Made by a program: the position numbers and the translations under genes. DNA of 64,000 nt, from assembly GCF_012911865.1 (NCBI RefSeq), contig NZ_JAAXYH010000016.1:1-64000 (forward strand), in the 5' to 3' direction. This stretch comes from Shewanella salipaludis (GTDB lineage: Bacteria > Pseudomonadota > Gammaproteobacteria > Enterobacterales > Shewanellaceae). Under the pieces are notes generated by a model that saw nothing but the letters and a program-made list of their open reading frames with translations, searched no databases and had not been told where the DNA came from. Shown piece by piece: positions 44,375 to 54,074 of the stretch. Each line of letters starts with the position of its first letter. Within the stretch, counting starts at the first letter, position 1.

Positions 44375-45760
44375 TTAAGAAGATAAGGTTCTAATTAAAT
44401 TAGCATAATCTTCTTTAATGTCATGACTTTCCTCACGTAGCTGGGCAATTTTTCGGCAAGCATGCAGCACTGTGGTGTGGTCACGACCACCAAAGGCATC
44501 GCCTATCTCAGGCAGGCTCTGGTTGGTTAATTCCTTCGACAGGGCCATAGCCACCTGTCTGGGTCTGGCGACGCTGCGCGAGCGGCGCTTGGACAGCATA
44601 TCGGCCATCTTGATCTTGTAATACTCGGCGACGGTTTTCTGAATGTTGTCTATGGTGACCAGCTTTTCCTGCAACGCCAACAGATCTCTCAAGGCTTCAC
44701 GGACGAAATCTATGGTGATGGGACGACCCGTGAAGTTAGCGTTGGCTATCACCCTATTCAATGCCCCCTCCAGCTCACGCACGTTGGAGCGCAAGCGTTT
44801 GGCGATGAAGAAGGCCACCTCATCCGGCAAACTGATGCCACTCTCCAGCGCCTTGCGCATCAATATTGCTACCCGAGTTTCCAATTCCGGCGGCTCGATC
44901 GCCACCGTCAGGCCCCAGCCGAAGCGGGACTTCAATCTGTCTTCGACCCCATCTATTTCTTTCGGGTACCTGTCCGAGGTCAAGATGATCTGATGGTTGC
45001 CTTCGAGCAAGGCGTTGAAGGTATGGAAGAACTCTTCCTGGGATCTGTCTTTGTTGGCGAAGAATTGAATGTCATCGATAAACAGGGCATCGACGCTGCG
45101 GTAATAACGCTTGAACTCTTCGATCGCATTGTTCTGCAATGCCTTCACCATGTCCTGCACGAAACGCTCCGAGTGCATGTACACGACTTTGGCATTGGGA
45201 TTGTTCTTGATGATGCCATTGCCCACGGCATGCAACAGGTGGGTCTTACCCAGACCCGTTCCGCCATATAAAAACAGTGGGTTATAGGCACCACCCGGGT
45301 TTTCGGCCACCTGCAGCGCCGCCGCCTTGCCCAGCTGGTTCGATTTACCTTCAACGAAGTTATCGAACTGATAGGTAGGGTTGATATTGCTGCGATGATT
45401 GGGGTTATTGATCGGCTCGGCGACGGTATTGAAGGAGGTACCGACACTGGCCTTGGAGGTCATTGGACTGGGGTTGCGGCTGGCCGCAGGCGCCGGAGCA
45501 GGCCGGCTGGCCGAGGGACGACTGCCAATATCGAAACGCAGCTTGGGCGCATCGCTGCCCATCTGCTCAGTAAAAAACTGATTGATGATATTGATGTACT
45601 TGTCTCTTACCCAATCGAGCACGAAGCGGTTTGGCGCATACAGCACCAGGGTATCACCATCCATTTCGGCTTGTAACGGTCTGATCCACATGCTGAACTG
45701 CTGAGCCGAAAGCTCATCTTGCAGTCGTCCGATACATTGTTGCCAAAGTGAAACCGCCAC
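44375..45760 (-). CDS. dnaA: Chromosomal replication initiator protein DnaA
   Basis: DnaA binds 9-mer boxes at oriC and melts the origin. The 461-residue protein has domain I (about 1-85), a variable proline-rich linker, the AAA+ domain with Walker [10 protein letters not shown] (166-174) and [11 protein letters not shown], and the C-terminal box-recognition helix [18 protein letters not shown]. The start is GTG at 45760. It is divergent from rpmH; the gap carries DnaA boxes and ten GATC sites, as expected for autoregulation and Dam/SeqA control. Confidence 0.98.
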   Translation of the reverse strand: MAVSLWQQCIGRLQDELSAQQFSMWIRPLQAEMDGDTLVLYAPNRFVLDWVRDKYINIINQFFTEQMGSDAPKLRFDIGSRPSASRPAPAPAASRNPSPMTSKASVGTSFNTVAEPINNPNHRSNINPTYQFDNFVEGKSNQLGKAAALQVAENPGGAYNPLFLYGGTGLGKTHLLHAVGNGIIKNNPNAKVVYMHSERFVQDMVKALQNNAIEEFKRYYRSVDALFIDDIQFFANKDRSQEEFFHTFNALLEGNHQIILTSDRYPKEIDGVEDRLKSRFGWGLTVAIEPPELETRVAILMRKALESGISLPDEVAFFIAKRLRSNVRELEGALNRVIANANFTGRPITIDFVREALRDLLALQEKLVTIDNIQKTVAEYYKIKMADMLSKRRSRSVARPRQVAMALSKELTNQSLPEIGDAFGGRDHTTVLHACRKIAQLREESHDIKEDYANLIRTLSS

Positions 45761-46206
45761 TTAATTATCCCCAAAAAGATCATTCCAAAGGAGGAGTATT
45801 CTATAGCGAGAACTCAATGATCGCTATCCTTAAAATAGATTTATCCCCAGCGAGATCATTTGATGTGGATATCCCGGATCCACAGGGATCCATTTAGATC
45901 CTTTTATCCTGTATTAAGCGCAAATCCCGCTTTATTAAGCGATCCGGATTGATCTATAATGGCGGCCTTACGATCCCAAGCAAGATCCGCTGAACTACTA
46001 GATGTAGTGTCGATACACAGAGTTATCCACATCTTCTGGTGTCTATGGCAGTGTGGTTCGGTAAGACCAAAGGCAGAAAAGAATCACTGACCGGCTTTCG
46101 TTGTTGACGGCATCCATTAAAGTGATTACAATTCGGCCTCTTTTTTGCCCTTACCTCTAATTTCAGAGATAAGGAATGTTCACTAACACAAAGACGGATT
46201 GCCATC
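45761..46206. promoter_or_regulatory. dnaA-rpmH divergent control region with DnaA boxes and GATC cluster
   Basis: This 446-bp gap contains no gene. I see one perfect DnaA box TTATCCACA (46023-46031) and near-matches TTATCCCCA at 45765-45773 and 45841-45849 and TGTGGATAT (minus-strand box with one mismatch) at 45864-45872. Ten GATC sites fall between 45778 and 45995, where chance would give about one. A plus-strand TATAAT is at 45955-45960. The pattern fits DnaA autoregulation plus SeqA sequestration of the dnaA promoter, whose exact -10/-35 I cannot fix. Confidence 0.8.
46104..46132 (+). promoter_or_regulatory. rpmH-rnpA promoter
   Basis: TTGACG (46104-46109) and TACAAT (46127-46132) with a 17-bp spacer, 75 bp before rpmH. 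Confidence 0.75.
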
Positions 46207-46344
46207 ATGAGTAAACGTACTTTTCAACCTAGCAACCTGAAGCGCAAGCGTTCTCACGGCTTCCGCGCTCGTATGGCCACTGTAGGCGGCCGTAAGGTGC
46301 TTGCACGTCGTCGTGCGAAAGGTCGCGCTCGTTTATCTGCTTAA
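46207..46344 (+). CDS. rpmH: 50S ribosomal protein L34
   Basis: A 45-residue, very basic ribosomal protein beginning [19 protein letters not shown] and ending in a GRARLSA-type tail. The length and sequence are those of L34 throughout gammaproteobacteria. The codons are of the highly expressed type (CGT for arginine, no AUA). It starts the rightward cluster rpmH-rnpA-yidD-yidC and has a good promoter 75 bp upstream. Confidence 0.98.
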
Positions 46345-46356
46345 GTAGATAACCAG

Positions 46357-46713
46357 GTGACTAGCTATACCTTTACGCGGGAGTTACGTTTGTTAACTCC
46401 CGCGCAATTTAAATCTGTATTCTCCAATCCAGTCAAAGCATCTTCTGCTGAAATTACCCTGCTTGCCATACCTAACACGGAAAATCATCCGCGTCTGGGG
46501 CTTACTGTTGCCAAACGTTACGTAAAACGTGCCAATCAACGCAACCGTATCAAGCGTGTCATCAGAGACAGTTTCCGTTTACATCAACACGATATACCCG
46601 CGCTCGATATTGTGGTGCTGGTCAGAAATGGCGTATTGGAAATGGAAAATGCTGAACTCAAAAAACTGATAGAAAAGCTATGGCGCAAACTCAGTCGCCG
46701 CTACAATGGCTAG
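46357..46713 (+). CDS. rnpA: Ribonuclease P protein component
   Basis: RnpA is the basic protein cofactor of RNase P, which trims tRNA 5' ends. The 118-residue protein contains the RNR motif region [18 protein letters not shown] and a [13 protein letters not shown] strand. The start is GTG, 12 bp after rpmH. The 3' end overlaps yidD by 34 bp, a common arrangement. Confidence 0.96.
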   Translation: MTSYTFTRELRLLTPAQFKSVFSNPVKASSAEITLLAIPNTENHPRLGLTVAKRYVKRANQRNRIKRVIRDSFRLHQHDIPALDIVVLVRNGVLEMENAELKKLIEKLWRKLSRRYNG

Positions 46714-46934
46714 CTACCACGTTAATTCGTGGCTATCAAATCTTCATCAGTCCCTTATTGGGGCCCCGCTGCCGCTTCAATCCCAGCTGCTCCCACTACG
46801 CCATAGATGCAATTAAAGTGCATGGAACGGCGAAAGGTTGTTGGTTTGCATTGAAACGCATATTAAAATGTCACCCTTTACATCCCGGCGGTAGTGATCC
46901 CGTCCCCCCTAAAAACGACAGGTGTAATAAATAG
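46680..46934 (+). CDS. yidD: Membrane protein insertion efficiency factor YidD
   Basis: An 84-residue DUF37 protein that aids YidC-dependent membrane insertion. The family core [19 protein letters not shown] and [29 protein letters not shown] is complete, including the three conserved cysteines. An amphipathic N-terminal helix should hold it at the inner membrane. It starts within rnpA in another frame and ends three bases before yidC. Confidence 0.96.
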   Translation: MAQTQSPLQWLATTLIRGYQIFISPLLGPRCRFNPSCSHYAIDAIKVHGTAKGCWFALKRILKCHPLHPGGSDPVPPKNDRCNK

Positions 46935-46937
46935 GCT

Positions 46938-48566
46938 ATGGAATCTCAACGCAATATATTGCTCATAGGACTACTGGTTGTCAGCTTCTTGCTGTGGCAA
47001 CAGTGGCAGGCAGACAAAGCTCCTCAACCATTGGCAGCCCAATCGACACAGGTTGCTTCGCCCACATCCAATACCCTTAATACAGATGTGCCAGAAGCCG
47101 ATGCAGGTGTGCCCGCAGTGGTGAGTGCTTCGACAGACCTGATCACTGTGAAGACAGATCAGCTGGATGTGAAAATCAATCCTGTTGGCGGTGACATAGT
47201 CTATGCGGCGCTGGTTGCGCATAAGATGGAACTCGACAACGACCAACCTTTCGTGTTGCTCGAACAAACCAAAGACTTCACCTATATCGCCCAGAGTGGT
47301 TTGATTGGCCGTGACGGTATCGACAGCAGTGCCAAGGGCCGCGCCCATTTCAGTGCCCAAAACACCGAATACCAGCTGGCAGCAGATCAAGACAGCCTGG
47401 AGGTACCACTGACCTATGTGGCGGCCAATGGCGTGACTTATACCAAGGTGTTTGTCTTCCACCGCGGCAAGTTCAACGTAGATGTTGGCTATAAGATCAA
47501 CAACACCACAGACAGCCAACTACAAGTGCAGATGTACGGTCAGATTAAACAGACCATCAAGCCAAGCGAAAGCAGCATGATGATGCCGACATATCGTGGC
47601 GGCGCCTTCTCGACGGCGGATGTCCGCTACGAGAAGTATAATTTTGATGACATGGCAGACAAGAATCTCAGCCAGCCTACCTTGGGTGGTTGGGCCGCCA
47701 TGTTGCAGCACTACTTCGTTTCCGCCTGGATACCTCAAGCCAATGACAAGAACACCATTTTCTCCAGCGTCAGCGCCGGTGGCCTGGCCAACATAGGTTT
47801 TCGTGGCTCGGTGTACGACATAGCCCCCGGCAGCACTCAGGAAATCGGCTCCCAGTTTTATGTCGGTCCCAAGGATCAGAAAAAATTGTCGGCTATATCA
47901 GAATCACTGAACCTGGTGGTCGATTATGGTTTTCTCTGGTGGCTGGCAGTACCTATCTACAAGTTGCTCATGTTCTTCCAGTCTTTGGTCTCCAACTGGG
48001 GTGTGGCAATCATACTCATCACCCTGACGGTGCGTGGCATGCTGTTCCCGCTGACCAAGGCGCAATACACTTCCATGGCCAAGATGCGCAATCTGCAGCC
48101 CAAGCTCGCCGATCTGAAAGAAAGATTCGGTGATGACAAGCAGAAGATGGGTCAGGCGATGATGGAGCTGTACAAGAAGGAGAAGGTTAACCCCATGGGT
48201 GGCTGTCTGCCCATGCTGCTGCAGATGCCTATCTTCATCGCGCTCTACTGGGTATTGCTGGAAAGCTTCGAGCTGCGTCACGCCCCCTTCATCTTGTGGA
48301 TCCACGACTTGTCGGTGCAGGACCCTTACTACATATTGCCGCTGTTGATGGGCGTATCCATGTTCGTCATGCAGAAGATGCAGCCTATGGCACCAACCAT
48401 GGATCCCATGCAGGCCAAGATGATGCAGTGGATGCCGGTACTCTTTACCGTGTTCTTCCTCTGGTTCCCTGCAGGCCTGGTCTTGTACTGGCTCATGGGT
48501 AACCTGGTAGCCATCACCCAGCAGAAGATTATTTATGCAGGTCTGGCCAAAAAAGGCTTAAAATAA
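46938..48566 (+). CDS. yidC: Membrane protein insertase YidC
   Basis: YidC inserts and folds inner-membrane proteins such as ATP synthase subunit c, alone or with SecYEG. The 542-residue protein has an N-terminal TM (residues 6-22), a large periplasmic beta-sandwich domain (about 60-345), and the conserved five-helix insertase core from about residue 350 ([39 protein letters not shown]). Its typical substrates AtpE and AtpB are encoded 11 kb downstream. Confidence 0.98.
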   Translation: MESQRNILLIGLLVVSFLLWQQWQADKAPQPLAAQSTQVASPTSNTLNTDVPEADAGVPAVVSASTDLITVKTDQLDVKINPVGGDIVYAALVAHKMELDNDQPFVLLEQTKDFTYIAQSGLIGRDGIDSSAKGRAHFSAQNTEYQLAADQDSLEVPLTYVAANGVTYTKVFVFHRGKFNVDVGYKINNTTDSQLQVQMYGQIKQTIKPSESSMMMPTYRGGAFSTADVRYEKYNFDDMADKNLSQPTLGGWAAMLQHYFVSAWIPQANDKNTIFSSVSAGGLANIGFRGSVYDIAPGSTQEIGSQFYVGPKDQKKLSAISESLNLVVDYGFLWWLAVPIYKLLMFFQSLVSNWGVAIILITLTVRGMLFPLTKAQYTSMAKMRNLQPKLADLKERFGDDKQKMGQAMMELYKKEKVNPMGGCLPMLLQMPIFIALYWVLLESFELRHAPFILWIHDLSVQDPYYILPLLMGVSMFVMQKMQPMAPTMDPMQAKMMQWMPVLFTVFFLWFPAGLVLYWLMGNLVAITQQKIIYAGLAKKGLK

Positions 48567-48600
48567 GCCTGGCTCGGCACTTTGCTAAGACATAATGAAC

Positions 48601-48630
48601 AAAGGCGGCTACTAAGCCGCCTTTTCCTTT
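48601..48630 (+). terminator. Rho-independent terminator after yidC
   Basis: AAAGGCGGCT-ACTA-AGCCGCCTTTT, a 10-bp stem with a short T-rich tail, between yidC and mnmE. Confidence 0.88.
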
Positions 48631-48659
48631 ATTAGATAGACAGTTTGGCAGGAAATCCA

Positions 48660-50039
48660 GTGACAACAGAAACAAGATTTACGACCGACACCATAGTCGC
48701 CCAAGCCACGGCGCCGGGACGAGGCGGCGTCGGCATCATACGCATCTCGGGCGACAGAGCCAGCGAAGTGGCCATGGCCGTGCTGGGGCACCTGCCAAAG
48801 ACCCGCTACGCCGACTATTGCGACTTCAAGGACGGGGATGACCAGGTGATAGATCAAGGCATAGCCCTGTTCTTCAAGGGCCCCAACTCTTTCACCGGCG
48901 AGGATGTACTCGAGCTGCAGGGCCATGGCGGCCAGGTGGTGCTCGACATGTTGATCAAGCGGGTGTTGCAGGTAGGCGGTGTGCGCATAGCCAAGCCGGG
49001 GGAATTCAGCGAGCAGGCCTTCATGAACGACAAACTGGATTTGACCCAGGCCGAAGCCATAGCAGATCTCATAGATGCCACCAGCGAACAGGCCGCCAAG
49101 AGCGCCCTGCACTCACTCCAGGGCGAGTTCTCCAACGAAGTCCACCAGCTGGTGGAGCAAGTCACCAACCTGCGCCTGTACGTCGAGGCGGCCATAGACT
49201 TTCCCGATGAAGAAGTCGATTTCCTCTCCGACGGCAAGATAGCAAGTGCCTTGTACAAGATCATCGCCAAGCTGACCCAAGTGCAGGCCAGTGCCAAACA
49301 AGGTGCCATCATTCGCGAAGGCATGAAGGTCGTCATCGCCGGTCGTCCCAACGCTGGCAAGTCCAGCCTGCTCAACGCCCTGGCTGGCAAGGAATCGGCG
49401 ATTGTCACCGAAATAGCAGGCACCACCCGCGACGTGCTGCGGGAACACATACACCTGGATGGCATGCCGCTGCACATAATAGACACGGCCGGGCTGCGCG
49501 ACACGGCCGATACCGTAGAGCAGATAGGCATAGAACGCGCCTGGGCCGAAATAAACAGCGCGGATCGCGTGCTCTTCATGGTCGATGGCACCACCACAAA
49601 TGCCGTCGATCCCCATGACATCTGGCCGGACTTCATAGATCGCCTGCCATCCAAGCTCGGGGTGACTGTAGTGCGCAACAAAGCGGATCTCACAGGAGAA
49701 ACCTTGGATATCACGGAAGAACAAGGCCATAGCGTCTACCGCATCTCGGCCAAGACGGGACTCGGAGTCGAAGCACTCAAACAGCACTTGAAGAGTCTGA
49801 TGGGCTATCAGAGCAACCTTGAGGGGGGCTTCATCGCCCGCAGACGCCACCTGGAGGCCCTGGATCTCGCCGCCAGTCACCTGCTGCTGGGCAAGGAGCA
49901 ACTGGAAGTCTACCTCGCAGGGGAGCTGCTGGCAGAAGAACTGCGCATGTGTCAGCTGGCCTTGTCTGAGATCACAGGTCAGTTCACCTCGGACGACTTG
50001 CTGGGCAAGATCTTCAGTTCCTTCTGTATCGGGAAGTAA
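48660..50039 (+). CDS. mnmE: tRNA modification GTPase MnmE
   Basis: MnmE with MnmG installs 5-aminomethyl-type groups on the wobble uridine of tRNAs. The 459-residue protein has an N-terminal folate-binding domain ([16 protein letters not shown]), a helical domain, an inserted G domain ([14 protein letters not shown], then [20 protein letters not shown]), and the C-terminal CIGK with the functional cysteine. The GTG at 48660 is chosen because AGGA lies six bases before it; an upstream TTG at 48645 is also in frame. Its partner gene mnmG is on the other side of oriC. Confidence 0.96.
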   Translation: MTTETRFTTDTIVAQATAPGRGGVGIIRISGDRASEVAMAVLGHLPKTRYADYCDFKDGDDQVIDQGIALFFKGPNSFTGEDVLELQGHGGQVVLDMLIKRVLQVGGVRIAKPGEFSEQAFMNDKLDLTQAEAIADLIDATSEQAAKSALHSLQGEFSNEVHQLVEQVTNLRLYVEAAIDFPDEEVDFLSDGKIASALYKIIAKLTQVQASAKQGAIIREGMKVVIAGRPNAGKSSLLNALAGKESAIVTEIAGTTRDVLREHIHLDGMPLHIIDTAGLRDTADTVEQIGIERAWAEINSADRVLFMVDGTTTNAVDPHDIWPDFIDRLPSKLGVTVVRNKADLTGETLDITEEQGHSVYRISAKTGLGVEALKQHLKSLMGYQSNLEGGFIARRRHLEALDLAASHLLLGKEQLEVYLAGELLAEELRMCQLALSEITGQFTSDDLLGKIFSSFCIGK

Positions 50040-50076
50040 TTGGCAAAAAACCTCTGCAGAGCATGAATAACATGGC

Positions 50077-50113
50077 CCAGTGACTCATTCGGGTGAGCAC
50101 TGGACCATTTTTC
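50077..50113 (+). terminator. Probable terminator of mnmE
   Basis: CCAGTG-A-CTCA pairs with TGAG-CACTGG (ten pairs, one bulged A, loop TTCGGG) and is followed after ACCA by TTTTT. Confidence 0.65.
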
Positions 50114-50189
50114 AGGGCAGTCCCAGTTGGGATCCATGGGGTTACTTGTCAGGTTTTACAGCATTTTCTGAATGATGTCCCCCAACCCA

Positions 50190-50216
50190 AAAGGCCTCTG
50201 GATAAGCGAGGCCTTT
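50190..50216. other. Second hairpin in the mnmE - RHH gap
   Basis: AAAGGCCTC / GAGGCCTTT, a perfect 9-bp stem with a 9-base loop but no proper T-run on either strand. It may back up the mnmE terminator. Otherwise the 260-bp gap 50040-50299 holds no gene. Confidence 0.5.
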
Positions 50217-50299
50217 GTCCGTCGAGCGGAAGAAGATGTTTATTCATCTGCCGGATATGATTATAATTTGATTATCATGGCGACAGAGAGAAGATAACA

Positions 50300-50488
50300 G
50301 TGGAAAGCAAGACTGCCCGTTTTACCGTGTTGATGGATCCCCGTAAAAAGCAGGCTTTCGAAAGGCTATGTGCTTCCCAAGACTTAACACCGTCACAGGT
50401 CGTCAGGCAATTGATCCGGGAATACCTTGAGCAACACAATGTCAGCTATAGCGAAGAATCTGTTAACAATCCCCAGGTGAAGCGCTAG
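50300..50488 (+). CDS. Small ribbon-helix-helix (CopG-type) DNA-binding protein
   Basis: A 62-residue protein with a beta strand (ARFTVLMD) followed by two helices (PRKKQAFERLCASQDLT, then PSQVVRQLIREYLEQH), the ribbon-helix-helix fold of CopG/Arc regulators. The strand residues would contact DNA in a dimer. The start is GTG. There is no toxin gene beside it: the neighbours are mnmE and a convergent SulP permease whose stop is four bases away. It is therefore probably a chromosomal regulator, not an antitoxin, but the target is unknown. Confidence 0.72.
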   Translation: MESKTARFTVLMDPRKKQAFERLCASQDLTPSQVVRQLIREYLEQHNVSYSEESVNNPQVKR

Positions 50489-50492
50489 CCCA

Positions 50493-52238
50493 TCATTTCC
50501 CTTGGGGATTTTGCCCGTCAGAGGCTGTATCCGCAGAGGCTCGAATGGGATCACTTATCGCCATCTGCTGCGCAGGCACCGCCTCACTCACTTCTCTCAC
50601 GCCGGCTTGCGCTGCAACCAATGCCGCATCGAACACCTTGAAATTGTGCTCATGACCAATCAATTCCAGGATGCCGGCTCTTCTCAGTTTTACCGTAACC
50701 CGTTCATTCGCACCGGATAGCATGATTGTTACCCCACGCCTTTGCAGATCCCGAATCACTTCCTCCAAGGTCTGCAACCCTGTGACATCTATGAAGGGCA
50801 CCCACTTCAAGCGAATAATCAGAATATGCGGATCGGCATGGGTACCGGCCAGCGCTCGCTCGAAATTCTCAACCGCGCCAAAGAAGAATGGCCCCTCCAC
50901 AGTGAAAACCAACACCCCAGGCGGCAAACGTATCAGCCCCTTATGGGCAAATTCTTGTGTCAGTTCTTGCTCTGTCGCTTGCCTCACTTCGACACTGGTC
51001 GCCATGCGTCGCAGAAAGTGAAAGCTAGCCAAAATAACGCCTATATTGACCGCTACCACAAGATCGGCAAAAACAGTCAATCCGAACGTAATCAACAAGA
51101 TAACTACATCAGCTCTGGGAGCGCGCCGCACCATTTTAGCGAAGTGTTTCACCTCGCTCATATTCCAGGCCACGACAAACAGAATGGCGGCCAATGCGGC
51201 GAGAGGTATATGCACGGCCAAAGGAGCCAGCAGCAATAAAATCACCAACAGCGTGATCGAATGCACTATGCCGGCCAGCGGACTGGTGCCACCGTTACGG
51301 ATATTGGTGGCGGTGCGGGCAATGGCCCCGGTTGCAGCGAAGCCGCCAAACAAGGGGGCGACAATATTCGCCAACCCCTGGCCGATCAACTCCTGATTGG
51401 AATCATGACGTGTGCCCGCCATACCATCGGCGACGACCGCTGATAACAATGACTCTATGGCCCCCAACATGGCTATGGTAAATGCCGGCCCTATCAGTTC
51501 GATTATGTGCTCCAGACTCACAGAAGGAAGTGTCAATTCAGGCAAGCCCTGAGGTATACCACCGAAGGCAGTCCCTATGGTCCTGACCCCATCGAAATGA
51601 AAAATAACTTGGAGCAGTGTGACCAGGATAAGCGCGACAAGCGGACCTGGAACCCGCTTGAGACCAGGCACTCTGGGGCCATAGACCACCAATCCCAACG
51701 AGAATAACGCCAACACACTTGTCATGGGATGGAGTTGGGGAAGGACCTGCAGAAGATGGAACAATTTGATGTGAAAGTGTTCCCCCTGGATCTCCGGCAA
51801 ACCGAAAAAATACTGCCATTGGCCAACCCAGATGATCACCCCTATTCCAGCGGTAAAGCCCACTATCACAGGATCGGGAATAAATTTGATGACGGCGCCC
51901 ATCTTGGCCAGGCCCAGCAATAACAGCATGATCCCGGCCATGAAAGTGGCGATCTGTAGCCCTTCGATACCATACTGCGCCGTGATCCCGGACAATACCA
52001 CGATAAAGGCTCCGGTTGGTCCGGCGATCTGCAGTCGGCTGCCACCAAACACTGAGACAAAAAGACCCGCGACTATCGCCGTATACAGACCTTGCTCCGG
52101 CTTGGCACCCGATGCTATGGCGAAAGCCATGGCCAATGGCAAGGCGACAACCCCAACAATCACACCCGAGACTATGTTGCCCATCCAGTGTTGTCGTCTG
52201 AGTAAGCCGGCCTTGTAGGCTTCTTTAAGCGCTATCAT
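50493..52238 (-). CDS. SulP-family anion permease with STAS domain
   Basis: A 581-residue inner-membrane transporter of the SulP family (sulfate, bicarbonate or related anions). About 10-14 hydrophobic segments cover residues 20-420, with the signature GLYTAIVAGLFVSVFGGS near the N-terminus and VADGMAGTRHDSNQELIGQG in the centre. The C-terminal STAS domain (about 440-550) contains IIRLKWVPFIDVTGLQTLE. The start is set at MIALKEAYKAGLL (52238); the in-frame extension to 52304 has no family similarity. The substrate cannot be assigned; no carbonic anhydrase or sulfur genes are adjacent. Confidence 0.9.
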   Translation of the reverse strand: MIALKEAYKAGLLRRQHWMGNIVSGVIVGVVALPLAMAFAIASGAKPEQGLYTAIVAGLFVSVFGGSRLQIAGPTGAFIVVLSGITAQYGIEGLQIATFMAGIMLLLLGLAKMGAVIKFIPDPVIVGFTAGIGVIIWVGQWQYFFGLPEIQGEHFHIKLFHLLQVLPQLHPMTSVLALFSLGLVVYGPRVPGLKRVPGPLVALILVTLLQVIFHFDGVRTIGTAFGGIPQGLPELTLPSVSLEHIIELIGPAFTIAMLGAIESLLSAVVADGMAGTRHDSNQELIGQGLANIVAPLFGGFAATGAIARTATNIRNGGTSPLAGIVHSITLLVILLLLAPLAVHIPLAALAAILFVVAWNMSEVKHFAKMVRRAPRADVVILLITFGLTVFADLVVAVNIGVILASFHFLRRMATSVEVRQATEQELTQEFAHKGLIRLPPGVLVFTVEGPFFFGAVENFERALAGTHADPHILIIRLKWVPFIDVTGLQTLEEVIRDLQRRGVTIMLSGANERVTVKLRRAGILELIGHEHNFKVFDAALVAAQAGVREVSEAVPAQQMAISDPIRASADTASDGQNPQGK

Positions 52239-52383
52239 TATTAGTCCCAAAGGGTGAAAATGGCGTGATAATAGAATTGTAATGGCCTTATAATAGTAAG
52301 GCAATGTAGGCGCAGATGAATGTCATTTTCAAGACATTGTTATGACCTACTTTATATGTATTTTTAAATAGAGATGAGCAACT

Positions 52384-52725
52384 ATGAACAATACCCTTCC
52401 TCCTTGCCCTCAATGCGAATCGGCTTACACCTATGAAGATGGCAACCTGTTAGTCTGTCCTGAGTGCGGACATGAATGGACCCCAGGCGCCGAGCCGGAA
52501 GACACGGACGCATTTATCGTTAAAGATGCAAACGGCAATATCCTGCAAGACGGCGACTCAGTTACACTGATTAAAGACTTGAAAGTTAAAGGTTCTTCTA
52601 CCGTTGCTAAAGTTGGTACTAAAGTGAAAATCAACCGTCTCGTCGATGGTGATCACAATATCGACTGCAAAATAGAGGGTATTGGTGCGATGATGCTGAA
52701 GTCGGAATTTGTTAAAAAAGCATAA
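52384..52725 (+). CDS. yjdM: YjdM/PhnA family zinc-ribbon protein
   Basis: A 113-residue protein of the YjdM (formerly PhnA) family. A zinc ribbon [21 protein letters not shown] with four cysteines is at residues 7-27, and the conserved [25 protein letters not shown] core follows. Despite the old name it has no shown role in phosphonate use. It is divergent from the SulP gene (145-bp gap) and is not in a phn operon. Confidence 0.93.
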   Translation: MNNTLPPCPQCESAYTYEDGNLLVCPECGHEWTPGAEPEDTDAFIVKDANGNILQDGDSVTLIKDLKVKGSSTVAKVGTKVKINRLVDGDHNIDCKIEGIGAMMLKSEFVKKA

Positions 52726-52770
52726 ACACCCCGACTCAAGAGCAAGTACCCGCTCCACAAAGCACAGCTA

Positions 52771-52829
52771 CAGCGCTTGAGCCGCGAACAGACTCCGTAT
52801 TCACCTGGGGTCTGTTCGGCCAAGTGCTG
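52771..52829. other. Long imperfect hairpin in the yjdM-mioC gap
   Basis: The left arm CAGCGCTTG-a-GCC-gc-GAACAGAC pairs with GTCTGTTC-GGC-CAAGTGCTG: about 20 pairs with one G-U, one bulged A and one two-base bulge, and the loop is partly closed by CC/GG. No T-run follows. The rest of the 52726-53187 gap (462 bp) holds no gene that I can support; it also contains a short perfect palindrome CACTCGC-T-GCGAGTG at 53022-53036. Confidence 0.6.
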
Positions 52830-53187
52830 CTCCCATATCGGCTCCGCCTCCCAAACCAGCACCCAAGCAGCCTGCCTTTAATCCTGGCCACCCATTGCTG
52901 CGGCCTATCCGCCATCAAACAGCCAATCGACCCTGGGTAAAAGCCTCTGGGTGAAAGCGATTAATTCCTTTCTATTCGCGGATAGCTCACCAAGCTGCAG
53001 GCTCAACACTCAAAGCCGCGACACTCGCTGCGAGTGCAGATTTGTAACCAACCTCATAGTGACAGCAGGGCTTTTCCCTTATGATTAACCCATACATACA
53101 AGCGGCTTCAGTGCCTTCCCTGACGAAAAACAGACAGCGTTTTAAGCCCATTACACAGACATTTAACTTCTAAGGTTGAGTATTAGC

Positions 53188-53634
53188 ATGGCAAAGATAG
53201 ATATTTTAGTTGGCACTACCCTGGGCAGTGCCGAGTATGTGGCCGATGAAATGGCGGCAGAATTGACGAATGCCGGCCACCATGTGGTCGTGCATTTGGC
53301 GGCCGAGCTGTCCGAATTAGACAGAGAAGCGCTCTGGCTCATAGTGTCGTCCACCCATGGTGCCGGCGATTTACCGGACAATATTCAACCCTTTTGTGAT
53401 GAGCTGACCACCAAGGCGGTCGATCTGAGCGGGCTAAAATTCGCTTTATGTGCCATAGGAGACTCCAGCTATGACACTTTCTGCCAGGGGCCGGATAAGT
53501 TGATTGCGGCACTCGAACATTGTGGCGCCAAATCCTATGTGGATAAGATCCAGATCGATGTGCAGTATGATCCCATCCCCGAAGAGCCCGCCTTGACTTG
53601 GTTAGCCGGTTGGCAAAACGATCTTCAGCCATAA
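53188..53634 (+). CDS. mioC: Flavodoxin-like protein MioC
   Basis: A 148-residue flavodoxin-fold protein with the FMN loop TTLGSAEYVAD at the N-terminus, SSTHGAGDLPDN and CAIGDSSYDTFCQGPDKL, all typical of MioC. E. coli MioC is an FMN electron carrier reported to support biotin synthase. The ATG at 53188 follows AAGGTTGAG; an ATG 12 bp earlier is in frame but less well placed. As in E. coli it reads toward oriC, so its transcription can enter the origin. Confidence 0.95.
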   Translation: MAKIDILVGTTLGSAEYVADEMAAELTNAGHHVVVHLAAELSELDREALWLIVSSTHGAGDLPDNIQPFCDELTTKAVDLSGLKFALCAIGDSSYDTFCQGPDKLIAALEHCGAKSYVDKIQIDVQYDPIPEEPALTWLAGWQNDLQP

Positions 53635-53639
53635 GGATC

Positions 53640-54070
53640 CTGTTGCAAGCTGCGATCGCCCCACAGATTAGATCCATCTTATCCACATTTTTGTATTTCC
53701 AACTGTAAAAGTGTGGATAAGCTATTATTTTATCCCCTGATAACTCTGTATTGATCCACTTCGGATCTGCTCAAAGATCCACCCTGTGGATAACCAAGGG
53801 ATCTGTCCCCACCTTATTTGGAGTTTGATCGCCAATAGATCACAGGTTTGAGTTGTCGTTACCTTATGATTTTAAATGAGTTATAGGCTTACACACAGAT
53901 AATGGCGATCCTAATAGTAAACATAATAAAAGGATCTATATAAAGATCTTAAGATCTATTAGTCCGGATCCATCCCGATCGAACAGAGCAAAATGATCAT
54001 TCACCTAGTCGAAAGCAAATGCTAAAATGATCGGCTCGTACAGAATGTTTCTTTTCCAATCTTAAGGTAG
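53640..54070. other. oriC: Chromosomal replication origin oriC
   Basis: The mioC-mnmG gap has all the parts of a gammaproteobacterial oriC. Perfect DnaA boxes TTATCCACA lie at 53679-53687 (+), 53712-53720 (-) and 53785-53793 (-), with a one-mismatch box TTACACACA at 53889-53897 (+). GATC occurs 17 times between 53635 and 54074. An AT-rich stretch with overlapping GATCTAT/GATCTTAAGATC motifs at about 53908-53961 is the likely unwinding element, on the mnmG side as in E. coli. No gene lies here. I could not find a convincing IHF site. Confidence 0.95.
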
Positions 54071-54074
54071 TGTC

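Noticed and set aside
53635..54074. IHF site within oriC
   Set aside because: No stretch fits the IHF consensus on either strand closely enough to report.
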